Below are positions 1 to 4,981 of a stretch of DNA of 8,463 nt, in pieces. Within the stretch, counting starts at the first letter, position 1. Each line of letters begins with the position of its first letter. The DNA is from an uncultured Bacillaceae bacterium (GTDB taxonomy: Bacteria > Bacillota > Bacilli > Bacillales > Alkalibacillaceae). Below the pieces are notes generated by a model. It was not told the origin of the DNA and did not search any database. It saw only the letters and a list, made by a program, of their open reading frames with translations. Both the position numbers and the translations under genes were made by a program. The stretch lies in contig CALGNY010000247.1 in assembly GCA_937958375.1 (NCBI GenBank), positions 1 through 8,463 on the forward strand, read 5' to 3'.

Positions 1-165
1 AACCTGAATTTATTTGCTCGAACTTAGCAGAAGTCCCCAGTTTGGTGAAATAAGTTGGATTTATTTGCTCGAACTCCGCTGAAGTCTCGAGTTTGGTGAA
101 ATAACCTGAATTTATTTGCTGAACTCCGCTGAAGTCTCAAGTTTGGTGAAATAACCCAATTTTAT
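1..165. repeat. Tandem array of ~51-bp imperfect palindromes
   Basis: Three consecutive units lie at 1-51, 52-102 and 103-152 (51, 51 and 50 bp; the third lacks one C), followed by the start of a fourth up to about 165. Units begin AACCTGAATTTATTTG or a variant and end GTTTGGTGAAATAA. Each is an imperfect palindrome: the left arm TTATTTGCTCGAACTC pairs with the right arm GAGTTTGGTGAAATAA around a loop of about 12 nt, with two G-U pairs and two mismatches. Differences between units are mostly scattered substitutions. No ORF runs through the array. It may continue left of the window. Function is unknown; it could be a dispersed intergenic hairpin repeat or the terminator/spacer of an upstream gene. 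Confidence 0.85.
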
Positions 166-264
166 GAAGGTCTAACTATGCTGACATACAGCTTCAACCG
201 CATGATATAGGCGTTCAGACGATGTTTTACTTAGCGAGTCAACAAATTGTATAAGACCCATGCG

Positions 265-284
265 ACAAAGTTTATACACTTTGT
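265..284. promoter_or_regulatory. Operator-like inverted repeat upstream of the M24 hydrolase operon
   Basis: A perfect 7-bp inverted repeat, ACAAAGT - 6 nt - ACTTTGT, ends 3 bp before the proposed -35 box at 288. The size (20 bp, two half-sites one helical turn or so apart) and the position suit a dimeric transcription factor. No regulator gene is in the window, so its family is unknown. That it is an operator is inference; the repeat itself is directly visible. Confidence 0.45.
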
Positions 285-287
285 ACG

Positions 288-317
288 TTACCAAAACATG
301 CTTACAGGCAATATACT
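288..317 (+). promoter_or_regulatory. SigA-like promoter of the M24 hydrolase/PLP operon
   Basis: The -35 is TTACCA (288-293) and the -10 is TATACT (312-317), with an 18-bp spacer. The matches to consensus are 4/6 and 5/6. Transcription would start near 324, giving a leader of about 65 nt that contains the cre-like site and ends at a strong ribosome binding site. Confidence 0.5.
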
Positions 318-352
318 ATATAAAGAAACATTTAATTTTAAATATTCTAATT

Positions 353-366
353 ATAAAGCGCTTTCA
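353..366. promoter_or_regulatory. Putative cre site (CcpA carbon catabolite repression)
   Basis: ATAAAGCGCTTTCA matches 12 of 14 positions of the palindromic ideal cre TGAAAGCGCTTTCA, including the central CG. It lies about 30-43 nt downstream of the proposed transcription start and upstream of the ribosome binding site. That is a classic roadblock position for CcpA/HPr-Ser-P. It suggests that the operon is catabolic and repressed when a preferred carbon source is present. CcpA binding itself is inferred. Confidence 0.55.
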
Positions 367-387
367 TTTAGAGAGGAGGCTACCACC

Positions 388-1599
388 GTGTTGACCTTTG
401 AAGTTGGAGAGTATCTGAAGCGAATCAAGAAAACGAAAGAGCGAATGGAAAAAGAAGGTATTGAAGTCCTTCTTGTAACAGATCCAGCAAATATGAATTA
501 TTTAACAGGATATGATGCATGGTCGTTTTATGTGCATCAAATGTTAATTGTGGTGATTGATGAGCCACAACCAATTTGGGTTGGTCGGCTGATGGATGCC
601 AATGGAGCGAAACGAACGGTTTGGATGCATGAAGAAAATATTGTTTCCTACCCGGATTATTTTGTCAACTCCCATCAGTTCCACCCTATGGAATTCGTGT
701 CTCAGCTGTTGACAGAGATGAAGCAAGAAAATAGGGTGATCGGCGTTGAAATGGATCAGTACTATTTCTCGGCGAAATCTTATACGACATTGATGGAAAA
801 TTTACCAAACGCAAAATTCAGAGATTGTACGTCGTTAGTAAACTGGGTTCGAATCATTAAGTCTGACCAAGAGATCGAGTTTATGCGTCGAGCAGGGAAG
901 ATTGCCGAACAAGCGATGCAAGCTGGCATCAATACCATTCACACTGGAGCAAGAGAATGTGATGCAGCTGCAACCATCTATTATGAGCTCGTCAAAGGTA
1001 CACCGGAATTTGGTGGAGACTATCCATCCATCGTTCCTATGTTACCGACGGGTGACAAAACGTCTGCACCTCATCTGACCTGGTGCGATAGTCCATTTGA
1101 AGATGGGAATGCCGTAATTATTGAGCTTGCTGGTTGTTACCAACGTTATCACGCACCACTTGCTCGGACAGTTTTTCTTGGAAATCCGCCAGACAGATTA
1201 AAGCAACTTGATGCCATTGTCCAAGAAGGGATTGAAAATGTCCTCCAGAAAGCGAAACCAGGTATATATTTAGAAGAATTAGAAGAAGCATGGGTCGAGT
1301 CAACACGGAAATATGGCATTGAGAAAGAATCTCGTCTGGGCTATTCAATCGGTTTAAATTACCCACCGGACTGGGGTGAGCATACGGCGAGTATCCGTAA
1401 AGGGGATCGTACGGTATTGCAACCAAACATGGCGTTTCATTTTATTCCAGGGCTATGGTTTGATAGCTATGGAATCGAGACGAGTGAATCATTTCGAGTG
1501 ACCGAAGACGGCGTCGAAATGCTTACCAATTTTCAACGAGAGTTAATCACAAAAGTACCTTTTCATTTTCCTGATGATACAAAGGGAATCATCAGTTAA
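388..1599 (+). CDS. doeA: M24-family, metal-free hydrolase of the ectoine hydrolase (DoeA/EutD) type
   Basis: This 403-residue protein has a creatinase-type N-terminal domain (about 15-155) and a pita-bread M24 domain (about 165-395). The GTG start at 388 is chosen because AGGAGG (374-379) lies 8 nt upstream; in-frame TTG codons further upstream (247) lack a ribosome binding site and precede the promoter. The five metal ligands of true aminopeptidases appear replaced. The first Asp is Glu246 in IELAG, the second lies in APLARTVF, GHSIG has become GYSIG, and the last two Glu sites read NMAFHFIPG and GIETSES. This agrees with metal-independent creatinase/EutD enzymes, and Glu246 is a candidate for the catalytic Glu of EutD. 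Segments such as GDYPSIVPMLPTG, SAPHLTW, AGCYQRYH and YPPDWGEHT resemble DoeA, which opens the ectoine ring to N-acetyl-diaminobutyrate. The deacetylase DoeB/EutE is not nearby, so the substrate could differ. It is followed after 46 bp by a PLP enzyme. Confidence 0.8.
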   Translation: MLTFEVGEYLKRIKKTKERMEKEGIEVLLVTDPANMNYLTGYDAWSFYVHQMLIVVIDEPQPIWVGRLMDANGAKRTVWMHEENIVSYPDYFVNSHQFHPMEFVSQLLTEMKQENRVIGVEMDQYYFSAKSYTTLMENLPNAKFRDCTSLVNWVRIIKSDQEIEFMRRAGKIAEQAMQAGINTIHTGARECDAAATIYYELVKGTPEFGGDYPSIVPMLPTGDKTSAPHLTWCDSPFEDGNAVIIELAGCYQRYHAPLARTVFLGNPPDRLKQLDAIVQEGIENVLQKAKPGIYLEELEEAWVESTRKYGIEKESRLGYSIGLNYPPDWGEHTASIRKGDRTVLQPNMAFHFIPGLWFDSYGIETSESFRVTEDGVEMLTNFQRELITKVPFHFPDDTKGIIS

Positions 1600-1645
1600 G
1601 TGAACCATATATATAAAATATAGAGTATTCCAAGGAGGAGATCAC

Positions 1646-2851
1646 ATGACAGAATTCAAACCAGGAACTAAAGCCTCATGGTCTGGGGAAAGAGAACAGT
1701 TAGCATTTGGAGCGACACAAGTACCTGTGGTAAACAGTGTATCATTCGGCTATGATGACATGGATGAATGGTATGAAATCGCAACAGGACAGCGGGAAGG
1801 CCATATTTATGGAAGGAATACCAATCCGACCAATCAAGCGTTTGAAGACAAAGTAAGGGATTTGGAAAACGCTGAGGCTGCGACGAGTTTCGCTTCCGGA
1901 ATGGCGGCGATTTCAAACACACTTTATACCTTTCTACGCCCAGGCGACCGTGTCGTGACAATCAAGGACACTTACGGTGGAACCAATAAAATTTTCACTG
2001 AATTTTTACCGAATATGGGTGTGGAAATTCAGTTCTGTGAAACGGCGGACCATGAAGAAATGGAACGAGAAATCGCCAAAGGATGCAATCTAGTTTATTT
2101 GGAATCTCCGACGAATCCGACATTAAAAATTATTGATATTGAACGGATGGCGAAAGCCGGACACGATGTAGGCGCATTAGTTGTCGTAGACGGTACATTC
2201 GCATCGCCCATCAACCAAAACCCACTTGAGTTGGGTGCCGATATCGTCTTGCATAGTGCGACGAAGTATCTAGGAGGACACTCAGACGCAATGGGTGGCG
2301 TTGTTGCAGGAAGCAAAGAATTGGTCGATCAAATCTATCACTACCGTGAAATTAACGGAGCGACGATTAATCCGAATGCAGCATTCTTACTGTTGCGAGG
2401 AATGAAAACGTTACATTTGCGCATTCGTCAACAAAACGAAAACGCCATGAAAGTAGCGCAGTATTTGAAGGAATCCGAATGGGTGACAGACGTGTATTAC
2501 CCTGGCTTGGAAGAACACGTCGGGCATGAAATTGCCAAGAAACAAATGAAAGGCTTTGGCGGAATGTTGAGCTTTAACGTCCGAGGTGGGATAGAAACGA
2601 TGAATTTACTCTTGCCGAAATTGAAACTGGCAAAGCGTGCAGCAAGCTTAGGCTGTGTTCAGACCATTATCGGTCCACCACGTGTGACGAGTCACGTTGA
2701 ATGTACGCCAGAAGAACGAGCGGCTATGGGGATTCCAGAAGGCCTAATTCGTTATTCGGCTGGGATTGAAGACGCAGAAGACTTGATCGGAGACCTCGAG
2801 CAAGCATTTGCTTCACTTCCGAAAGAGTTATTGACGGCAGAAGTTAAATAG
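1646..2851 (+). CDS. Cys/Met-metabolism PLP enzyme (cystathionine gamma-synthase/lyase family)
   Basis: This 401-residue fold-type I PLP enzyme has the full length of the family. AAGGAGG (1632-1638) sits 7 nt before the ATG. Visible landmarks are YGRNTNPTNQ (phosphate site), ASGMAAI, the stacking Tyr110 in DTYGGT, Asp182 that contacts the PLP ring nitrogen, the Schiff-base Lys207 in SATKYLGGHSD, and the carboxylate-binding Arg369 in LIRYSAGIEDAEDL. The Asp-Lys spacing (25) matches methionine gamma-lyase. The usual VDNTF motif is VDGTF here, and the region before Arg369 (HVECTPEERAAMGIPEG) is diverged from the common HPA..TH pattern, so classical cystathionine or methionine chemistry is not assured. 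The neighbours are informative: it is the second gene of an operon led by an ectoine-hydrolase-like enzyme and closed by a terminator. A gamma- or beta-elimination on the product of the first enzyme is possible but is inference. Confidence 0.85.
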   Translation: MTEFKPGTKASWSGEREQLAFGATQVPVVNSVSFGYDDMDEWYEIATGQREGHIYGRNTNPTNQAFEDKVRDLENAEAATSFASGMAAISNTLYTFLRPGDRVVTIKDTYGGTNKIFTEFLPNMGVEIQFCETADHEEMEREIAKGCNLVYLESPTNPTLKIIDIERMAKAGHDVGALVVVDGTFASPINQNPLELGADIVLHSATKYLGGHSDAMGGVVAGSKELVDQIYHYREINGATINPNAAFLLLRGMKTLHLRIRQQNENAMKVAQYLKESEWVTDVYYPGLEEHVGHEIAKKQMKGFGGMLSFNVRGGIETMNLLLPKLKLAKRAASLGCVQTIIGPPRVTSHVECTPEERAAMGIPEGLIRYSAGIEDAEDLIGDLEQAFASLPKELLTAEVK

Positions 2852-2862
2852 AAATGAGCGAG

Positions 2863-2896
2863 AAAACCATCCTTTTATAGGGTGGTTTTTTTGTTT
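2863..2896 (+). terminator. Intrinsic terminator of the hydrolase/PLP operon
   Basis: The 10-bp stem AAAACCATCC (2863-2872) pairs with GGGTGGTTTT (2880-2889) with one G-U pair and a 7-nt loop. It runs into an 11-base stretch of T interrupted once by G. It begins 11 nt after the stop codon. The A-rich left arm gives a short T run on the minus strand as well, so it may also help stop convergent transcription. Confidence 0.9.
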
Positions 2897-2897
2897 T

Positions 2898-3104
2898 AAG
2901 AAGTATGGACTAATGTGTACTTAATCAGCGTTCATCCTGAATAAGTGAACAATACTAGGTTTAATGTTCACTTAATTCGCGACCACCAAGAATAAGTGAA
3001 CAAACCACGTGGTTAATGAACATATAATTAAATTTTTATCTCTAATAAGTGAACAAATAATTATTCAATGTAAACTTAATCAGCGTAATGCGTACATAAT
3101 TATA
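2898..3104. repeat. Second array of ~51-bp hairpin repeats between convergent genes
   Basis: Units start with AATAAGTGAACAA at 2940, 2991 and 3044 (spacing 51 and 53 bp), preceded by a decayed unit from about 2898. In the best unit AAGTGAACA (left arm) pairs with TGTTCACTT around 2964-2972. The loop sequences differ, yet two of them are themselves palindromes: AACCACGTGGTT (3003-3014) and AATAATTATT (3056-3065). The 13-mer ACTTAATCAGCGT occurs twice, at 2919-2931 and 3074-3086, at the ends of the first and last units. The array has no ORF. It fills the space between the operon terminator and the stop codon of the DCC gene at 3110. The minus-strand operon has no separate terminator, so these hairpins may serve as one; that is inference. 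Confidence 0.8.
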
Positions 3105-3109
3105 AAAAG

Positions 3110-3508
3110 TTAATTCGTTCCCCAAAACTTCCGCCGGTTTTCTGGCGTAGGTACCATACAAGACGCTTGGCGGCCGAACCATCGATAGCGATTCCGAGCA
3201 ATATAATCATAGATTCGGTCGCGCAATAGTCTGGGCAATAAAATGAATCCATACGAAAGCTTCCAAGGAAATTGGAGGTGTTTGGCGATCCGTAATGCCG
3301 CGGATGATTTGGTGTAAATGCGATTGGATTGAACGAGTACGATACTTTGCCTGTTGGCTCTTCCGAGTTGACGGCTGACTTTTTCTCCGAGTTCACTTTG
3401 AAGAGGAGCAAAGCGAAATTCGTCCTTGAAGTCTCTTTTGATCAAAAATTGTACGGTTCCATTACATAAATTGCATACCCCATCAAAGAGAATGAGAGAT
3501 TTGTTCAT
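3110..3508 (-). CDS. DCC-family thiol-disulfide oxidoreductase-like protein (YuxK/DUF393)
   Basis: This 132-residue protein opens with the family signature LILFDGVCNLCNG, with Asp9, Cys12 and Cys15 forming the DxxCxxC motif. The rest of the family pattern follows: a FAPLQSE segment near residue 35, a predicted helical middle, a late aromatic/basic stretch, and RQASCMVPTPENRRKF at the end. The length is typical of DUF393 proteins such as B. subtilis YuxK. The CxxC suggests redox activity, but no substrate is established for the family to my knowledge. ATG at 3508 has GAGGTG 5 nt upstream. The gene starts 12 nt after the stop of the CxxC membrane protein, so the two are very probably co-transcribed. 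Its stop codon abuts the hairpin array at 3104. Confidence 0.88.
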   Translation of the reverse strand: MNKSLILFDGVCNLCNGTVQFLIKRDFKDEFRFAPLQSELGEKVSRQLGRANRQSIVLVQSNRIYTKSSAALRIAKHLQFPWKLSYGFILLPRLLRDRIYDYIARNRYRWFGRQASCMVPTPENRRKFWGTN

Positions 3509-3520
3509 AAAAACACCTCA

Positions 3521-3820
3521 CTACCAAAGTGGTTCTTCATGGTCAGTCAATTCAATTAAAAACGGGTAAAGCAGATAAATAATTACGAGGAATAAGAATA
3601 GTAAACTCAAAACGAACGGAAAAGAAATCGGAAGCATATTCAATCCGGCTCCAACTAGAGCCGCAAGAATTACTAGTAGCATTCCCTTCCTTCTACTTTT
3701 TGCCGAATAATAATTCGTCTTTCCGCAATTTGGACAATCTTTTCCGACCCCTAGTCTAGACCCTATACTTAATGCCTGTTTATACGTAAATTCATACCCA
3801 CAATGACTACAAGAAAACAT
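3521..3820 (-). CDS. CxxC-x21-CxxC zinc-ribbon-like membrane protein
   Basis: This 99-residue protein has two CxxC pairs, Cys4/Cys7 and Cys29/Cys32, separated by 21 residues. They form a probable zinc ribbon or redox knuckle at the N-terminus. A basic linker (KSRRKG, about 42-47) is followed by two hydrophobic segments (about 48-66 and 68-90) and a short acidic tail. The layout resembles the small 'cxxc_20_cxxc' proteins found in Bacillales, whose function is not known to me. By the positive-inside rule the Cys domain would be cytoplasmic. ATG at 3820 follows AAGGATGAG, which lies in the 16-nt gap after the preceding small gene. It is the middle gene of a three-gene minus-strand operon ending in the DCC-family protein, another CxxC protein, so a joint role in thiol or metal handling is possible but unproven. 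Confidence 0.78.
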   Translation of the reverse strand: MFSCSHCGYEFTYKQALSIGSRLGVGKDCPNCGKTNYYSAKSRRKGMLLVILAALVGAGLNMLPISFPFVLSLLFLFLVIIYLLYPFLIELTDHEEPLW

Positions 3821-3836
3821 GAAAAACTCATCCTTC

Positions 3837-3980
3837 TTATTTGAATAATTTTCTCAGCAATTTACCGGTACTTCTTCCGGCGACTCTTCGGCCAATCCGG
3901 CGACCGACACGACCTTTTCTGACAGCGTCAACATCGTTCCAGATTCGTAAGAACTTATAAATTTTTGATTTGAGTGACAT
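3837..3980 (-). CDS. Small highly basic conserved-type protein (47 aa)
   Basis: A short reading frame encodes 47 residues starting MSLKSKIYKFLRIWNDVDAV and ending GKLLRKLFK. About a third of the residues are Lys or Arg, with only two acidic residues, and the second half is a run of GRR/GRxxGR-like groups. Two in-frame ATGs occur. The one at 3980 is chosen because GAGGAG lies 9 nt upstream, while the other abuts the ribosome binding site directly. A SigA-type promoter lies just upstream and two CxxC genes follow at 16 and 12 nt, so it leads an operon. Good initiation signals and operon position argue that it is real. I recall similar small proteins from Bacillaceae but cannot name a function; binding to nucleic acid or to the membrane surface is conceivable from charge alone. 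Confidence 0.72.
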   Translation of the reverse strand: MSLKSKIYKFLRIWNDVDAVRKGRVGRRIGRRVAGRSTGKLLRKLFK

Positions 3981-4011
3981 GATGATCATCTCCTCATTTA
4001 TTCATACTACG

Positions 4012-4040
4012 ATTATACTATGTTTTGAAAGCTTTCCCAA
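4012..4040 (-). promoter_or_regulatory. SigA-type promoter of the small-protein/CxxC/DCC operon
   Basis: Read on the minus strand, the -35 is TTGGGA (4040-4035) and the -10 is a perfect TATAAT (4017-4012), with a 17-bp spacer. The first ATG is about 30 bp downstream. The 10-bp palindrome GAAAGCTTTC (4027-4036) overlaps the -35 and could bind a regulator, but it lacks the CG core of a cre site. Confidence 0.65.
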
Positions 4041-4067
4041 ATTTGCATACAATTCAGTCTGACCATC

Positions 4068-4096
4068 TTGAATTAACCGAATTTGTCCGGTACAAT
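4068..4096 (+). promoter_or_regulatory. SigA-type promoter of the TPP riboswitch/thiT transcript
   Basis: The -35 is TTGAAT (4068-4073) and the -10 is TACAAT (4091-4096), with a 17-bp spacer. Transcription would start near 4103, about 25 nt before the aptamer. The perfect TTGACA at 4101-4106 has no -10 at a suitable distance and falls at the start site. This promoter diverges from the minus-strand promoter at 4012-4040. Confidence 0.6.
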
Positions 4097-4127
4097 GAGG
4101 TTGACAAGAAAAGCAAATACTAAAAGA

Positions 4128-4216
4128 CCACAGGGGGAGCCATCTCGTATGGCTGAGACTGAGCGAATGCTCTAAACCCTTAGAACCTGTTAGTTAGTAC
4201 TAGCGTAGGGATGTGG
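4128..4216 (+). ncRNA. TPP riboswitch aptamer (THI element)
   Basis: The thiamine pyrophosphate aptamer is complete. P1 is formed by CCACA (4128-4132) and TGTGG (4212-4216). The GGGGGAGCC start and the stem AGCCAT/ATGGCT (4138-4143 with 4149-4154) lead into the conserved CTGAGA at 4153-4158. A variable stem GAGC/GCTC (4161-4164 with 4169-4172) follows, then ACCC...GAACCTG and the conserved CTAGCGTAGGGA (4200-4211). It lies directly upstream of thiT, so thiamine pyrophosphate should switch off expression of the thiamine transporter. Confidence 0.95.
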
Positions 4217-4273
4217 CTTCAATCGTGCAATGCTGGGTGAACCATGATGAAGCCTCCCTAGGATTGCTTTTTT
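4215..4273 (+). terminator. Riboswitch expression platform: terminator and competing antiterminator
   Basis: The terminator stem pairs GCAATGCTGGG (4227-4237) with CCCTAGGATTGC (4256-4267), with one mismatch and one bulge, and is followed by six T (4268-4273). A perfect alternative stem, GGCTTCA (4215-4221) with TGAAGCC (4248-4254), encloses the terminator's left arm and shares two G with the 3' strand of P1. The two folds exclude each other. With TPP, P1 and the terminator would form; without it, the antiterminator would form. The pairings are visible; the switching order is inferred from how such riboswitches work. Confidence 0.8.
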
Positions 4274-4312
4274 GTTGTCTTTTTTTAGCTATGAAGAAGG
4301 GGGAGGAACATC

Positions 4313-4882
4313 TTGAATAAAAAAACATTGATGTTAGTAGAAATCGCAATCTTTACGACATTAGGTTTTTTGCTCGACACGATTCCGGGATTGCAATTTA
4401 AAATATGGCCGCAAGGCGGCTCGGTATCTTTTGCCATGATTCCTGTTTTCATCATCGCTTTTCGGTGGGGACTTAAGGCAGGTCTTGCTTCCGGGCTCAT
4501 TTTCGGTTTCTTGGATATGATTTTTGGAGGCGTAGTCGTGCATTGGGTTCAAGGCATGCTTGACTATATTATCGCCTTTGCCGGACTTGGTGTAGCAGGG
4601 GTTTTTGCTGCAGGAATCAGGAACGGCTTGGCGAAAGATAATAAATCAAAAGTTGCCACGTTCATCGTATTAGGGACCTTTATCGGCATGGCTATCCGGT
4701 TTATATCACATTACTTGGCGGGTGTGATCTTCTTCGCACATTTTGCGCCGGAAGATCAACCGGTTTGGCTTTATTCATTAATCTATAACTCAACTTATTT
4801 GATTCCAGGCTTTATTTTATCGGCTGTACTTATCATCATTCTTGTACTTTCTAGACCACAATTAATTCAAAGATCAGCGTAA
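4313..4882 (+). CDS. thiT: Thiamine-specific S component of ECF transporter
   Basis: ThiT (YuaJ) is the membrane protein that binds thiamine and delivers it through the shared energy-coupling module (EcfA, EcfA', EcfT), which is not encoded here. The 189-residue length and about six membrane segments are usual for the family. The signatures WPQGGSVSFAMIPVFIIAFRWG (about residues 29-49) and GLKAGLASGLIFGFLD, the HWVQGMLDY segment near residue 80, and HYLAGVIFFAHFAPEDQPVWLYSLIYNSTY in the last third form the binding pocket region. The start is TTG at 4313, supported by GGGAGG 6 nt upstream; the next ATG (4331) would cut into the first helix. The TPP riboswitch directly upstream confirms the thiamine role independently. 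Confidence 0.95.
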   Translation: MNKKTLMLVEIAIFTTLGFLLDTIPGLQFKIWPQGGSVSFAMIPVFIIAFRWGLKAGLASGLIFGFLDMIFGGVVVHWVQGMLDYIIAFAGLGVAGVFAAGIRNGLAKDNKSKVATFIVLGTFIGMAIRFISHYLAGVIFFAHFAPEDQPVWLYSLIYNSTYLIPGFILSAVLIIILVLSRPQLIQRSA

Positions 4883-4887
4883 ATTCT

Positions 4888-4918
4888 TTAAACCCCTTGC
4901 CCCAGCAAAGGGGTTTAA
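4888..4918. terminator. Hairpin after thiT (probable terminator)
   Basis: TTAAACCCCTT (4888-4898) pairs perfectly over 11 bp with AAGGGGTTTAA (4908-4918) around a 9-nt loop, 6 nt after the thiT stop codon. The stem is strong, but only TTT near its end serves as a T run, so efficiency is uncertain. It separates thiT from the peroxidase promoter a few bases on. Confidence 0.65.
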
Positions 4919-4921
4919 CAT

Positions 4922-4950
4922 TTGTTTCAAATAACGCCTTTTCGTATAAT
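4922..4950 (+). promoter_or_regulatory. SigA-like promoter of the glutathione peroxidase gene
   Basis: A perfect -10 TATAAT (4945-4950) lies 17 bp after a weak -35 TTGTTT (4922-4927). Transcription would start near 4957, giving a leader of about 25 nt to the TTG at 4982. This makes the upstream in-frame TTG at 4922 unusable as a translation start. Confidence 0.6.
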
Positions 4951-4981
4951 GACTGTAAAAGCAGGAATGGAGGGAAGCCGA

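Noticed and set aside
1..165. CRISPR array
   Set aside because: There are no unique spacers between identical repeats: the whole 51-bp unit repeats, the units differ by scattered changes, and no cas genes are present.
247..387. N-terminal extension of the M24 hydrolase from a TTG at 247
   Set aside because: It has no ribosome binding site, runs through the operator-like repeat, promoter and cre-like site, and adds residues that do not look like the family. GTG 388 has AGGAGG at ideal spacing.
1118..1426. Antisense frame of about 100 residues within the hydrolase gene
   Set aside because: It lies wholly opposite a strongly supported gene, with no ribosome binding site or domain.
3100..3411. 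103-residue minus-strand frame overlapping the DCC gene
   Set aside because: It is an out-of-frame shadow of the DCC gene with no recognisable motif and no start signals.
4027..4036. GAAAGCTTTC palindrome as a second cre site
   Set aside because: The centre is GC rather than the CG core required for CcpA sites, so it is recorded only as a palindrome overlapping a -35 box.
4101..4106. Perfect TTGACA as the -35 of the riboswitch promoter
   Set aside because: No -10 lies 16-18 bp downstream before the aptamer; TTGAAT-17-TACAAT just upstream fits better.
4922..4981. Longer start for the glutathione peroxidase at TTG 4922
   Set aside because: It overlaps the proposed -35 and -10 and would precede the transcription start. 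TTG 4982 has a clear ribosome binding site and yields the normal family N-terminus.
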